Counted from the first letter of the stretch, positions 47,655 to 56,856 are shown. The stretch: 64,000 nucleotides of DNA from Clostridium porci (GCF_009696375.1 NZ_VUMD01000009.1:87388-151387), one strand, 5' to 3'. Translations and numbers: made by a program. The notes: a model not told the origin generated them from the letters alone.

Positions 47655-48503
47655 CTACCTGCGTTTTTTCTTTTTTGGCATATAATACGGCTGTGGCTTG
47701 GCTTTGCCCCGCATATTGTTTGGGTTTTTAAGCAGTTTGGACAGGCTCAGTATCCGCAGAAAAGCCGAAAAGTCCTCGGATGAAATTTTTTCAAAAGGAA
47801 TCTGCATTTTATCACAAAACTCATGGATCATAGCTTCTGTGTCGTTTCCCATCTGTATGGCCTGTTCAAAATTCTCTTTGACCTCATCCAGTGTTGGCTG
47901 TGGGTCAGCTGTGGTCTTGTCTTTCAAATGATCTTCCCGTATATCCCGGACAATGCTGTCCAGATCATCATGAAGGATATGGCTGTAAAAATCGTTCTCC
48001 TGTACCTGACCCAATTCCAGCGTCCGCATATACAGATCATTTTCTCCCGGTGCGTGTTCTTTCAGAATGGTCTGCCGGGTAGCTTCCAGAATCAGATTCA
48101 TCTGGTTCACCCGCATATCAGCGATCCGGTCAATAAAGATTTCCATATCAACCATCAGCCGCAAGAAATTTGGATGAGTCGCCAGTTCACAAAGCAGGCG
48201 GTTGTTGATCTTTCCGCTGCTCAAAAGTTCCACCATAGCGTCACTCAGATGCAGAGCTTGAAGCTCCGTGTTTGGGTGATTTTTATTTTCTGACACGCCC
48301 ATCAGATAATCAGTGGATACTCCGTAAAACTTTGCCAGTGTCGCAATCGCAAATGGGCTGATGTCTTTGTAGTCATCGCTCTCATATTTCCCCAGTGCCG
48401 ACTTAGACAGACCGGTCTGTTCTGCCAGCTGTTCCAGCGTCAGGTGCTTATCCACCACTCGCAGGTCTTTGAGCCGTTCCGGGATTGACAGTTTTGTGTA
48501 CAT
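47655..48503 (-). CDS. XRE-family regulator of the inserted element
   Basis: 282 residues from the ATG at 48503 (AAGGAGG 7 bases upstream); the open frame extends further without a site. Cro/C1 helix-turn-helix (residues about 10-65, LEQLAEQTGLSKSALGKYES) and a long C-terminal domain with LATHPNFLRLMVDMEIFIDR, acidic and helical, ending in a Lys/Arg tail. Typical controller of serine-recombinase elements; it is divergent from the mobilisation genes. Confidence 0.82.
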   Translation of the reverse strand: MYTKLSIPERLKDLRVVDKHLTLEQLAEQTGLSKSALGKYESDDYKDISPFAIATLAKFYGVSTDYLMGVSENKNHPNTELQALHLSDAMVELLSSGKINNRLLCELATHPNFLRLMVDMEIFIDRIADMRVNQMNLILEATRQTILKEHAPGENDLYMRTLELGQVQENDFYSHILHDDLDSIVRDIREDHLKDKTTADPQPTLDEVKENFEQAIQMGNDTEAMIHEFCDKMQIPFEKISSEDFSAFLRILSLSKLLKNPNNMRGKAKPQPYYMPKKKKRR

Positions 48504-48634
48504 CAAAGCACCTCCTTGCCAACGGTTTTTGTTTTTCATTATAGCACATTTCCGAGAGCGTGGAAATATGCGGTTTTCATGTGTTTTTCCTGCGTCTTGG
48601 ACATACGGGAGCAGCCCTCTTTTTTCGGTAAACT

Positions 48635-48659
48635 GGTTCTTGTCAGGAGACATAGAACC
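48635..48659 (+). promoter_or_regulatory. Hairpin in the divergent control region
   Basis: GGTTCT pairs with AGAACC and TGTC with GACA across an AGGA loop. It lies between the XRE regulator and the mobilisation operon and may be a leader hairpin or protein site. The rest of 48504-48844 shows no gene. Confidence 0.35.
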
Positions 48660-48844
48660 TTGAAAAATGAATGACCGGCTGCAAGGGGGATGACCTCCGG
48701 GGAAGTGACGCTACGATAAGAGCGCACCAAAGAGGACAATACGCTGGGAGAGAATCCGGGCAGGAATACTTTGCAGACAGACCGGCAGACAGAAAAATAA
48801 ACGATGCGGGATATACCGCACCAAATGAATGGAGGTAGATCATT

Positions 48845-49138
48845 ATGAAACTGAATATGAAGGAAAAGAAAATTCTTTACGCTTACGCCTGCCCCAGCCA
48901 TCACAACACAGTGACAAGGCTGAAATGGCTGACAGCATTGACTGTTGACCCGGAGGCGAAAAGCCAGATGCTTCATCTTGCTCGTAAAATTGAGACAGAG
49001 ACAGAGGAAAGGTGGTACGAAGCCTTTTACCATCATCTGCGTATGGAGATGGACGAATACCGCCGGATTAGACGCAGTCTGCGTGCGCTGAAAGCAAACA
49101 CCGATTATGAGGAGGAACTGTATGAGGAAGCTGTCTAA
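48845..49138 (+). CDS. Small element-borne protein, unrecognised
   Basis: 97 residues; GGAGGT 7 bases upstream. Mostly helical and charged (MKLNMKEKKILYAYACPSHH, ETEERWYEAFYHHLRMEMDE). Proteins of this look recur ahead of the relaxase in gut Firmicute mobilisable elements; no function known to me. It overlaps the next gene by 17 bases. Confidence 0.6.
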   Translation: MKLNMKEKKILYAYACPSHHNTVTRLKWLTALTVDPEAKSQMLHLARKIETETEERWYEAFYHHLRMEMDEYRRIRRSLRALKANTDYEEELYEEAV

Positions 49139-49427
49139 ATATGAAAAAGAAACCATCATCAACTGGAATGAGGGCGAGACGATTGCCAGTATCTACACCT
49201 TCAATGCCAGCTTGAAACGCAGACTGGAGGATTTCAGCCGGAAGTACCCTCTGCTGTGCCGCTTGGAACGCAGTACGCCGGAAGGTAGCGTGACCTATGT
49301 ACTGGACAAGTCCCGACTTTCGATCCGGCTGGTGCCGCCGTACAGCGAAGAACGGCTGGCAGCTGCAAGGGAGTACGCAAAAGAGCATGGCTTTCAGGTC
49401 ATACAGACAGAAGAAAAAATCGCTTAA
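49122..49427 (+). CDS. Small element-borne protein, unrecognised
   Basis: 101 residues from the ATG at 49122 (GAGGAGG upstream). Begins MRKLSKYEKETIINWNEGET and is basic, with a beta-strand region TYVLDKSRLSIRLVPPYSEE. The name of the family is not known to me, though this gene is conserved before the relaxase of such elements. Could be an accessory relaxosome protein. Confidence 0.6.
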   Translation: MRKLSKYEKETIINWNEGETIASIYTFNASLKRRLEDFSRKYPLLCRLERSTPEGSVTYVLDKSRLSIRLVPPYSEERLAAAREYAKEHGFQVIQTEEKIA

Positions 49428-49852
49428 AATGAGGGCGATTTACGAAAAAATATCGGGTCTGCACCCGCTGTTTTGATCGGCAATTTCCGCAGGCGTATTC
49501 TGTATCCACTTCTCGCCTATGGGCGTAAATGTACGGATACGGAGCCGGTGAAACTGGCAAAAACCGCTTCTGCGGTGAAGGCCAGCTTCGCCGGTGCGGG
49601 AGTACAGAGGGCAGCCAGCCCTTTGTGCCGGGGTGCAGGGGCGGCAGCGCACTGCTGGGGTCAAGGGGCAACGCCCATTGGCGGGTTGAGGGCAGCCAGC
49701 CTCATCGGGTCAAGGGTGAAACGCCTTGCCCAGGGAAAGTTGATGCCTGCGTCAACTTATACTGGGTATTACCTGACGCAAAACTTCGCAGGTCTGGCGG
49801 CTTTGCCGCCCTCCCCAGCCCAGAACATCTTTGCAGGAAGGAGGAAAAATGT
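49428..49852 (+). other. GC-rich repeat region before the relaxase (candidate oriT)
   Basis: No convincing gene. The 14-mer GAGGGCAGCCAGCC occurs at 49607-49620 and 49688-49701, each followed by a GGGTCAAGGG version and a short ACGCC motif. Small inverted repeats such as GGCGGCTTTGCCGCC near 49797-49811 follow. Origin-of-transfer sites usually lie just upstream of the relaxase gene, as here. Confidence 0.45.
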
Positions 49853-51097
49853 TTGAAATTAACAAGACACAATGGACGATCTGGGAAGCATGGCACTTAC
49901 AATCCCCGGCACAATGACCGTCGGTTCGATGTAGAAAATAGCGAACACATTGACGCTGAGCGTGCCAGACAAAATGTGTACTGGGACTGTTACCGGGGCT
50001 TTACCACCCACGACTTTCGGGAAAACCCAGAGCAGCCGGATTTCAGCTTTGAGGAAATTGAACGGATGTATTACTACGAGCATTATGCCGACCATGTCAA
50101 TGCTCAGAACGCCCGGAACGAGAAAACCCGGCACATTGAGCGCAATCGCACTGTGGATGATCTTTTGAAAAATAACAAGACCTGTCCAGAAGAAAGCATC
50201 TACCAGATCGGCACTATGGAAGAATCCGTTCCGCCGGAGACTTTAGCGCTCATTGTCAGTGAATTTTATGAGGAATTTGAAAACCGTTTCGGTTCTCATA
50301 TCCACATTTTAGACTGGGCGCTCCATCTGGATGAAGGGACTCCGCACATCCATGAGCGCCATGTATTTGACTGTGAAAATCGGTATGGAGAGCTGTGCCC
50401 CCAGCAGGAAAAGGCGTTGGAGGAACTGGGTATCCCTCTCCCTAAACCGGAACAGCCAAAAGGAAAGCACAATAACCGGAAACAGACTTTTGATGCAGTC
50501 TGTCGGACAATCTTATTTGACATTGCCAAACGGCATGGGCTGCATCTGGAACAGGAGCCGTCTTATGGTGGGCGTGACTATTTGGAAAAGCAGGATTATA
50601 TCCTGATGAAGCAGAAGGAGCAGCTGGCGACACAGGAGCAAAAGCTGGAGGAACTGACGCTAAAAATTGAGGATGTAGAAACCTTACTGGAAGATGTTTC
50701 CGGTGCAGCCTATGACAAGGCGGTGGAGGTTGTGACCGACAAGGTTCGGGAACAAACCCAGCTTGAAGGTATGGAAGTAATTGAGAAATATCGAAAGAGC
50801 GTGGTATCGCCCAATGCCAAAAATTCGCCAGAAGTTGTGAAGATAGCGAACACTCTGCTGAGTAGGGTGCGAGAAAAATTACAGCAGTCTGCTGAAAAAG
50901 TTCTCAAAAAGGTACAGGCGGTGCTGTTAAAACCGGAGGTCAAACAGGCTGGCAAAGAGCAGATCAAAAATAAAGCCAGAAAATCCATTAAGGAGAAGCT
51001 GGCACAAGGCAAACTGGACGCTGATCGGGAGAACCGGGAGCGCTGGGAGCGTGAAGGACGGATTGCTCCAACAAGAAAACAGGATATGGAATTGTGA
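49853..51097 (+). CDS. MobV/Pre-like relaxase (plasmid mobilisation enzyme)
   Basis: 414 residues from a TTG at 49853 (AAGGAGG 8 bases upstream); relatives begin with the same KLTRHNGRSGKHGTYNP. The metal-binding motif HLDEGTPHIH (about 157-166) is that of MobV/Pre enzymes, which nick oriT and lead the strand into the recipient. The C-terminal half is a long coiled coil rich in Glu/Lys. Gives the element its own mobilisation ability, using a helper's secretion machine. Confidence 0.8.
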   Translation: MKLTRHNGRSGKHGTYNPRHNDRRFDVENSEHIDAERARQNVYWDCYRGFTTHDFRENPEQPDFSFEEIERMYYYEHYADHVNAQNARNEKTRHIERNRTVDDLLKNNKTCPEESIYQIGTMEESVPPETLALIVSEFYEEFENRFGSHIHILDWALHLDEGTPHIHERHVFDCENRYGELCPQQEKALEELGIPLPKPEQPKGKHNNRKQTFDAVCRTILFDIAKRHGLHLEQEPSYGGRDYLEKQDYILMKQKEQLATQEQKLEELTLKIEDVETLLEDVSGAAYDKAVEVVTDKVREQTQLEGMEVIEKYRKSVVSPNAKNSPEVVKIANTLLSRVREKLQQSAEKVLKKVQAVLLKPEVKQAGKEQIKNKARKSIKEKLAQGKLDADRENRERWEREGRIAPTRKQDMEL

Positions 51098-51112
51098 GGC
51101 ATCTGATTTTCT

Positions 51113-51799
51113 ATGGAAACCGGATGCCTTTTGCATTGTTTGGAGGTGGAAGAAACGAATGTATTTGAAGCAGTAAAACAGTCTGTTACCACAAGGCAGG
51201 CTGCTTTGGTTTATGGAATTTCAGTAGGACGCAACGGGATGGCTCGTTGCCCGTTTCACGATGACAGGCATCCCAGCATGAAGGTGGACAGACGGTTCCA
51301 TTGTTTTGCCTGTCAGGCAGATGGAGATGTGATTGATTTCACTTCCCGTCTTTTTGGACTAAGCAGTAAAGAAGCTGCCTTAAAGCTGGCAGAGGACTTC
51401 TCAATCAGCTTTGACCGCAAAGGCCACGATCCGCCACAAAAGAGAGTAATCAAAAGAAAAATCAGCGAGGAAATGCGATACCGGCAGGCAGAGCAGAAAT
51501 GCTTTCGGGTGCTGTGCGACTACCTGCGTTTGCTGGAACGATGGAAAGAAGAATATGCGCCCAAACAACCGGAGGATGACTGGAATCCTTTGTTTGTGGA
51601 GGCTCTGCACAGGCAGCCATATATCGAATATCTGTTGGATCTTCTTTTGTCTGACAGCATAGAAGAACGAGCTTTTGTAGTTGCTGAGTATGGAAAAGAG
51701 GTGAGGAAAATTGAACAGCGAATATCAGAGTTTATCGCCAGCCACCCAGCAGGCTGTGATGAGCGCAGCCGAAGCCATAGCGCCGGAACAGAGCGTTGA
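51113..51799 (+). CDS. CHC2-type zinc-finger primase-like protein
   Basis: About 228 residues; start uncertain (a GTG at 51143 is another option, with GGAGG near it). The zinc finger C46-PFH49 and C64-FAC67 with DGDVIDFTSRLFGL is that of DnaG-type primases. The TOPRIM catalytic core is absent. The protein overlaps VapE by 89 bases. Likely helps element replication after transfer. Confidence 0.75.
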   Translation: METGCLLHCLEVEETNVFEAVKQSVTTRQAALVYGISVGRNGMARCPFHDDRHPSMKVDRRFHCFACQADGDVIDFTSRLFGLSSKEAALKLAEDFSISFDRKGHDPPQKRVIKRKISEEMRYRQAEQKCFRVLCDYLRLLERWKEEYAPKQPEDDWNPLFVEALHRQPYIEYLLDLLLSDSIEERAFVVAEYGKEVRKIEQRISEFIASHPAGCDERSRSHSAGTER

Positions 51800-53117
51800 T
51801 GAGGTGCGGCAGAGCCTTTCTGTTACCGACAAGGGAAAAACAGCCAACACCATCGACAACTGCCGGATTGTGTTCTGCTGCGATCCACTCCTGCGGGATG
51901 CCATCCGGCTTAATCTCCTGACAGACCGGGTAGACATTGTACAGGACTTGGGCTGGCGCAGGAATACCAGCGCTCTGACGGATACTGATGTGAAATATCT
52001 TCTCCTCTATTTTGAGAGAAACTATGAGCTGACCAGTGAGAAAAAGATCACGGCTGCCCTTTCTATCGTAGCAAACGAAAATTGTTACCATCCAATTCAG
52101 GATGTGCTGAACAGCCTTGTCTGGGACGGTACACCACGCATCCGATCCTGTCTGCACCATTTTCTTGGTGCTGATGAAAGTGACTATGTGGAAGAAATGC
52201 TGAAACATTTCCTGCTGGGTGCTATACGCCGGGTATTCCGTCCCGGTTCCAAATATGAGGAAATGCTTTGTTTGGTGGGCGGTCAGGGTGCCGGGAAGTC
52301 CACCTTCTTCCGACTGCTGGCGATCCGGGACGAATGGTTCTCTGATGACCTGAAGAAGTTGGATGACGACCGGGTATTCCAAAAGCTACAAGGTCACTGG
52401 ATCATTGAGATGTCAGAGATGCTTGCCACCAGCAGCGCAAAGAGCATTGAAGAAATCCGTTCCTTTATTAGCCGACAGAAGGAAACCTACCGGACACCTT
52501 ATGAATCTCAGCCTAAAGACCGGCTTCGGCAGTGTGTGTTCGGTGGTTCCTCGAATACGCTGGACTTTCTGCCGCTGGATCGAGCCGGGAACCGGCGCTT
52601 TCTCCCAATCATGATTTACCCGGAGAATGCAGAGGTTCACATTTTGGAGGACGAGGACGCTTCCAGAGCGTATCTGTTGCAGGTATGGGCAGAAGCTATG
52701 AGCATTTACCACAGCGGCAAATATTCCATGAAATTCAGCAAGTCCATCCAGCGTCAACTGGTGGAGGTGCAGAAAGACTTCATGCCGGAGGACACCGAAG
52801 CCGGACAGATACAGGGATTTCTGGAACACTACACCGGAAACATGGTCTGCTCAAAACAGCTGTTCAAGGAGGCGCTAGGACATACCTTTGATGAGCCGAA
52901 GCGGTGGCAGCTCCACAATATCAATGAGATCATGAACACGGTTGTGACCGGTTGGAAGCCTTTTTCCAATCCCCGGATGTTTGCCGGATATGGCAGACAA
53001 AAGGGCTGGGAACGGGACACTTCCGGCAACGAACTACCCAGCAACGAAGGTGGATTTGTAGAACTGAGTGAAGAAGAATGCCGTCAGCTGGAACTTCCGC
53101 AGGAGTGGATCGCCTGA
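51711..53117 (+). CDS. VapE-family P-loop protein (replication helicase-like)
   Basis: 468 residues from a TTG at 51711. The P-loop GGQGAGKSTFF starts near residue 190; LQGHWIIEMSEM is the Walker B region and FGGSSNTLDFLPLDRAGNRR the sensor block. VapE-type ATPases work with a primase in phage satellites and integrative elements; here the zinc-finger protein is immediately upstream. It fits autonomous replication of the excised element. Confidence 0.85.
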   Translation: MNSEYQSLSPATQQAVMSAAEAIAPEQSVDEVRQSLSVTDKGKTANTIDNCRIVFCCDPLLRDAIRLNLLTDRVDIVQDLGWRRNTSALTDTDVKYLLLYFERNYELTSEKKITAALSIVANENCYHPIQDVLNSLVWDGTPRIRSCLHHFLGADESDYVEEMLKHFLLGAIRRVFRPGSKYEEMLCLVGGQGAGKSTFFRLLAIRDEWFSDDLKKLDDDRVFQKLQGHWIIEMSEMLATSSAKSIEEIRSFISRQKETYRTPYESQPKDRLRQCVFGGSSNTLDFLPLDRAGNRRFLPIMIYPENAEVHILEDEDASRAYLLQVWAEAMSIYHSGKYSMKFSKSIQRQLVEVQKDFMPEDTEAGQIQGFLEHYTGNMVCSKQLFKEALGHTFDEPKRWQLHNINEIMNTVVTGWKPFSNPRMFAGYGRQKGWERDTSGNELPSNEGGFVELSEEECRQLELPQEWIA

Positions 53118-53129
53118 CAAGGACGGTCT

Positions 53130-53334
53130 GTTGCCGGGATGGTTGCCGGGTTCGTTGCTGATAAATTTATGGTTTTGATATAGAAAAAGCCCGCAAGTAA
53201 AGGCTTTTTATGATCTATCTATGTTTTCGGCAACGAAAGCAACGAGATTTTATAAGAAAATTTGAAAAGTAAGAAATCAGGGTCAGACGATAGTTTACAG
53301 GTTTTTTGATGTCCGTTGCCGGACTTCGTTGCCG
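53130..53334 (+). repeat. GTTGCCGG iteron-like repeats
   Basis: GTTGCCGG at 53130 and 53142, and GTTGC at 53154, give an exact 12-bp period. Inverted copies GCAAC lie at 53230 and 53239. GTTGCCGG at 53315 and GTTGCCG at 53328 follow. A hairpin terminator lies between (53184-53210). It is set between vapE and the recombinase region and may be a replication origin or operator. Confidence 0.5.
53184..53210 (+). terminator. Terminator after vapE
   Basis: AAAAGCC and GGCTTTTT around a 10-base loop. Follows the vapE stop by 67 bases. Confidence 0.6.
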
Positions 53335-53372
53335 CAGCCACCGTCTGATCCCCTATTCTATGGAGGTAGCCT

Positions 53373-53540
53373 ATGGAGAAAAACAAGAAGCAGAATAAAA
53401 AAGTCCAGTTTGTAGTGGTTCGTGAGTTTTCTGGGGACAAAACCATGCGAGAAGCCTTTGAGCAGCTGATCGAGCGTCAGACCTGCGAACACTTCGAGGA
53501 ATGGTTGGAGCATCGGGAAATGGCACAGAAAGCGGCGTAA
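53373..53540 (+). CDS. Small TnpW-like transposon protein
   Basis: 55 residues; ATG at 53373 with GGAGG 6 bases upstream. KKVQFVVVREFSGDKTMREA is followed by FEQLIERQ and ends HFEEWLEHREMAQKAA. It stands just before the recombinase gene, where TnpW lies in Tn4451 relatives. Function is unknown; a recombination directionality factor is conceivable. Confidence 0.6.
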   Translation: MEKNKKQNKKVQFVVVREFSGDKTMREAFEQLIERQTCEHFEEWLEHREMAQKAA

Positions 53541-53552
53541 AGCAGTTGAATC

Positions 53553-53597
53553 ATGGACAGGGACATGATATTATAATGGTATCGTGTCCCTGTTCAT
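53553..53597 (+). promoter_or_regulatory. 18-bp hairpin ahead of the serine recombinase gene
   Basis: ATGGACAGGGACATGATA (53553-53570) pairs over all 18 positions (two G-U) with 53580-53597. The 9-base loop TTATAATGG contains TATAAT. The right arm, read on the minus strand, repeats the 17-mer ATGAACAGGGACACGAT found at the left end of the element (47151-47167). Confidence 0.6.
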
Positions 53598-53611
53598 AGA
53601 AGGAGAACACT

Positions 53612-55264
53612 ATGAGCAGGAAAAAACAAGTTAATCAGAAAATCACAGCCCTTTATTGCCGTATCTCTCTGGAGGATGGCGGCGATAATGAGAGCATGAG
53701 CATCAGCAACCAGAAACTTATGCTCCGGGACTTTGCCGAAAAAAACGGAATGTTCCAGTATGAGTATTATGTGGATGACGGTTATACAGGCCGCAATTTC
53801 AACCGCCCTTCTTTTCAGCGTATGATTGCCGATATTGAGGCGGGAAAGATCGGCTGCGTTATCACCAAAGACCTGTCCAGACTGGGCAGGAATTATATCG
53901 AAGCTGGCAGCTATATCGAAATCTTTTTCCCAAAACACAATGTACGCTATATTGCCATTACAGACGGAGTGGACAGCCTGACCCGTCAGGAAATGGACAT
54001 TACGCCGTTTAAGAATATCCTGAACGATATGTACAGCCGGGATATTTCCAAAAAGGTGCTGGCAGGGCGTATGACCCGTTCCCGGCAGGGAAAGTTTTGT
54101 GGTGGGCAGCCGCCCCTCGGTTTGATGCGTGACCCGGAGGATAAGGGACATTTGATCCGTGACCCTGAGACAGCACCGGTAATCCGAAAAATCTATGATA
54201 TGGCGCTGGATGGCTGGGGATGTATGCGGATTGCAAAGCAGCTCATGGATGATAAAGTCCCGATCACCAGAGTAAAAAGCAACACAGAATGTGATGTAAA
54301 TTACTATTCATGGGGAAGTGCAAGAATCAGCCATATCCTGCGGAATCCCTTTTATAAGGGCGCACATCTGGTCTGCCGGACACATCAGAAAGGGATTCGT
54401 TCCAACACCTATGACATTATCCCTCGTGAGGACTGGGAAATTATCGAGGATTGCCATGAAGCAATCATCTCCCCGGAAGAATGGGAGCAGGTGCAGGAAA
54501 TCATTGACCGCAGACCAACCATTATGAAGGGCAACTCCTGCCCCTTTTATAACCTGTTCCACGGTATCATTTATTGTGCGACTTGCGGAAAGTCCATGCA
54601 GGTGCGGTATGAAAAGGTTGGCAGAACCGGAAAGAACCGTTTTACCGGCGAACAGCGGGAACCGATTGATAAGGCGTATTATATCTGCCAGACCTACAAC
54701 AGGCTGGGCAAGAACGCCTGTACCAGCCACAAGATCGAAGCCAGAGATTTATACAACCTTGTGCTGAAAGATATTCAGGAACTGGCAAAGACTGCGCTCA
54801 AAGATGCCGATGCTTTTTATCAGCGGCTGAGCAGCCGGATGGAGCGCCGGTATCTTCTGGATGCCTCCCAGACACAGAAGGAATGTCAACGACTGGAAAG
54901 CAGAAATCGTGAAATTGATGAGATGTTCCTGAGCCTATATACCGATAAGGCAAAAGGAATCCTGACTGAGCAGCGTTTTATGAAGCTGACAGCAACACTG
55001 GAACAAGAGCAGGAAGCCAACCAGAAGCGCCTGCAAGACCTACTGTTGATGATGCGCCACTCTGACGAACAGGAAAATGAAGTCCGCACCTTCATCAAAG
55101 AAATCCGGCGCTATGCAGCCATTGAAGAACTGGATGAAGCGGTGCTGAACCGGCTCATCAGCAAAATTTTGGTGGGCGAAGTCAAGAAGATTGACGGACA
55201 GAAGGTGCAGGAAGTCAGAATCGTTTATAACTTTGTCGGAGAAATCCCGGAGATTACAGCATAA
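53612..55264 (+). CDS. Large serine recombinase (TnpX/CcrB-like)
   Basis: 550 residues; start with GAAGGAGA upstream. The resolvase domain (1-160) has the catalytic serine S19 in YCRISLEDGG, then DDGYTGRNFNRPSFQ and TKDLSRLGRNY. Zinc ribbon (CATCGKS), recombinase domain, coiled coil and a C-terminal DUF4368 follow. These enzymes excise and insert circular elements using a 2-base crossover, often GA, matching the ends seen at 47104 and 59253. It should mobilise the whole 12.1-kb unit. Confidence 0.92.
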   Translation: MSRKKQVNQKITALYCRISLEDGGDNESMSISNQKLMLRDFAEKNGMFQYEYYVDDGYTGRNFNRPSFQRMIADIEAGKIGCVITKDLSRLGRNYIEAGSYIEIFFPKHNVRYIAITDGVDSLTRQEMDITPFKNILNDMYSRDISKKVLAGRMTRSRQGKFCGGQPPLGLMRDPEDKGHLIRDPETAPVIRKIYDMALDGWGCMRIAKQLMDDKVPITRVKSNTECDVNYYSWGSARISHILRNPFYKGAHLVCRTHQKGIRSNTYDIIPREDWEIIEDCHEAIISPEEWEQVQEIIDRRPTIMKGNSCPFYNLFHGIIYCATCGKSMQVRYEKVGRTGKNRFTGEQREPIDKAYYICQTYNRLGKNACTSHKIEARDLYNLVLKDIQELAKTALKDADAFYQRLSSRMERRYLLDASQTQKECQRLESRNREIDEMFLSLYTDKAKGILTEQRFMKLTATLEQEQEANQKRLQDLLLMMRHSDEQENEVRTFIKEIRRYAAIEELDEAVLNRLISKILVGEVKKIDGQKVQEVRIVYNFVGEIPEITA

Positions 55265-55271
55265 TCATTTC

Positions 55272-55312
55272 GCCTCATCTCTCAATCAGCGAGGGATGAG
55301 GCTTTTCTTTTT
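55272..55312 (+). terminator. Terminator of the recombinase gene
   Basis: GCCTCATC and GATGAGGC form an 8-bp stem followed by TTTTCTTTTT. Confidence 0.75.
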
Positions 55313-55497
55313 GTAAAATTGCAATAGATATATTCATAATTTGTTTGTCAGTAAATTATCAGTAGTATAGTAGAAAATGATATCTCAGAGTCTCATACAA
55401 ATTATAATGTTTCTGGATAAGTTGGTAGCTTCTTCTTCCCAGTCAGCTGATCGAATATCTATCTTGTAGCTTTATTAATACGATTTTACGAAAACCC

Positions 55498-55538
55498 AAA
55501 AGACCCACCTGAAATTAAGATAATCGGGTGGGTCTTTT
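55498..55538 (-). terminator. Terminator of the cargo operon
   Basis: AAAGACCCACC (55498-55508) and GGTGGGTCTTT (55527-55537) form a perfect 11-bp stem directly after the stop of the minus-strand gene at 55542. Confidence 0.75.
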
Positions 55539-55541
55539 GAG

Positions 55542-56021
55542 TTAATTGTCACGTTTAGCTTTATATTGTGTTAGGTGATTGAAGTCATCTTCATTTAAGG
55601 ATACTGTCTCTTTATTTTCACATAAGGACAATACATAATTAATAAATTGCATTCTATTTTCTGTTCGTTCACTGTAATATTTTCTAACCGTCGGATTATT
55701 AAAAAACTGCACTTTATGATTTACAGCAGGTTTATATTCTATCATGGATTCAACAAGATATTCTATATCATCTTGCATTTCTGGCGGATACTCTTCTTCA
55801 ATTAGAGCATAAACACTTGCTGTTATCAAATTGCGATCATCGTCCCATTCTTCTTCGGAAGAATAGTACTGTGGACACAGAAAAGGGAAATCTTTAAGCA
55901 ATTCTCCTTTACGACAACAATCTTCAAACACAATAAGAGCTACATCTCGTTCTTCATTTTGGATAGAAAAAAAAATCGTATCCTTATAGTTGAATTCTAA
56001 TTTAAATATATAATTTACCAT
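55542..56021 (-). CDS. Acidic partner protein of the secreted cargo protein (immunity candidate)
   Basis: 159 residues from the ATG at 56021; a TTG at 56039 is an alternative. Acidic and cytosolic-looking, no membrane helix, with EEEYPPEMQDDIEYLVESMI and clusters of aromatic residues. No family recognised. It begins 21 bases after the stop of the secreted HVH protein and ends at a strong terminator. The arrangement (secreted effector then small acidic cytosolic partner) is that of toxin-immunity pairs, which is inference. Confidence 0.6.
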   Translation of the reverse strand: MVNYIFKLEFNYKDTIFFSIQNEERDVALIVFEDCCRKGELLKDFPFLCPQYYSSEEEWDDDRNLITASVYALIEEEYPPEMQDDIEYLVESMIEYKPAVNHKVQFFNNPTVRKYYSERTENRMQFINYVLSLCENKETVSLNEDDFNHLTQYKAKRDN

Positions 56022-56042
56022 TTCACCACACTCCTGCAAATG

Positions 56043-56708
56043 TTAAACAGCGGCTAACAATGCAGGAAGAAATTCAGGTGCTACAAAGGCAACGCCTACA
56101 GCTGTGACAAAAATACCGGCTGCAATCAGCAGGTCTTTATTCACAGACAAATTCAATTTTCTGCGGTGTATCTCTCTTTTCGCTTCCTGCATCTTTTTCA
56201 AATCTTTTTGTCCTTTTTTATAATCTTTTGAATCTTTAACTTTCTTCTGGACATCTTTAGGAACTTTCGAACCGTCAAGAGTTTTCCCATGACTTGGTGT
56301 TCCATCTACGTTTTCTACACCATGAATATTTTTGCTATTATTATCTACATGTACATGGGGCTTAGCATTGTCAGAAGACGGTCTATCAACTCTATATGTC
56401 CAACCCTTTCCTAAATCATGTGTTTGTCCATAGCCTCTAGTAGCGATCACATCCTCTAAGACAACCGGCTGAGTCCCTGAATATGAACCAGTTTCCACCC
56501 CCAAAGCTTCAAGGGCAACCTGTAACTGTTTAGCGGTTTCATCTGTGGCTTCACCGTACCGTTCTCTTTCTGATTCCGCTTTTTGTACAAGCTGTTGTAT
56601 TTTGTACAATGTACTATTTTGCTCTGCGGCAAAAGCTGTAGTACCCGTTGCAAATACCATTGTTAAGACCAGGATAAAACTCATGATTTGATTTGCTAAT
56701 TTTTTCAT
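56043..56708 (-). CDS. Secreted HVH-motif protein with hydrophobic C-terminus (candidate toxin or peptide precursor)
   Basis: 221 residues from the ATG at 56708 (AGGAGG upstream). Signal peptide with cleavage near AFAAEQ. A helical segment (about 25-70) leads to a central domain KGWTYRVDRP, KPHVHVDNN, VDGTPSH, reminiscent of C-terminal domains of Firmicute polymorphic-toxin proteins. A Lys-rich helix and a C-terminal hydrophobic stretch of about 30 residues (IAAGIFVTAVGVAFVAPEF) follow. It could be a secreted toxin, or a precursor of a membrane-active peptide. The resemblance is from memory; no catalytic function is proven. Confidence 0.6.
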   Translation of the reverse strand: MKKLANQIMSFILVLTMVFATGTTAFAAEQNSTLYKIQQLVQKAESERERYGEATDETAKQLQVALEALGVETGSYSGTQPVVLEDVIATRGYGQTHDLGKGWTYRVDRPSSDNAKPHVHVDNNSKNIHGVENVDGTPSHGKTLDGSKVPKDVQKKVKDSKDYKKGQKDLKKMQEAKREIHRRKLNLSVNKDLLIAAGIFVTAVGVAFVAPEFLPALLAAV

Positions 56709-56856
56709 TGAAATATACCTCCTCATATTTGTTTAGATACTTATGTTGATCGAATCAATCTAACATGAGGATAGTATAAATCTCATTTCTTATTTTCTGG
56801 CACATCAAATCCTTAATAATTCTTATTTTTAATCATATACATGTAATTGATCCCAA

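Noticed and set aside
49473..49852. Open frames across the GC-rich repeats ahead of the relaxase, including an N-terminal extension of the relaxase
   Set aside because: Relatives start at KLTRHNGRSGK, the TTG at 49853 has a good ribosome site, and the extension is built from DNA repeats.
53130..53334. CRISPR-like array
   Set aside because: Repeats are only 8 bases at irregular longer distances with no constant spacers; iterons fit better. No CRISPR array was seen anywhere in the window.
55542..56708. A named toxin-immunity pair
   Set aside because: The HVH domain only recalls known putative toxin families from memory; no catalytic motif or verified family match, so it is kept as a candidate only.
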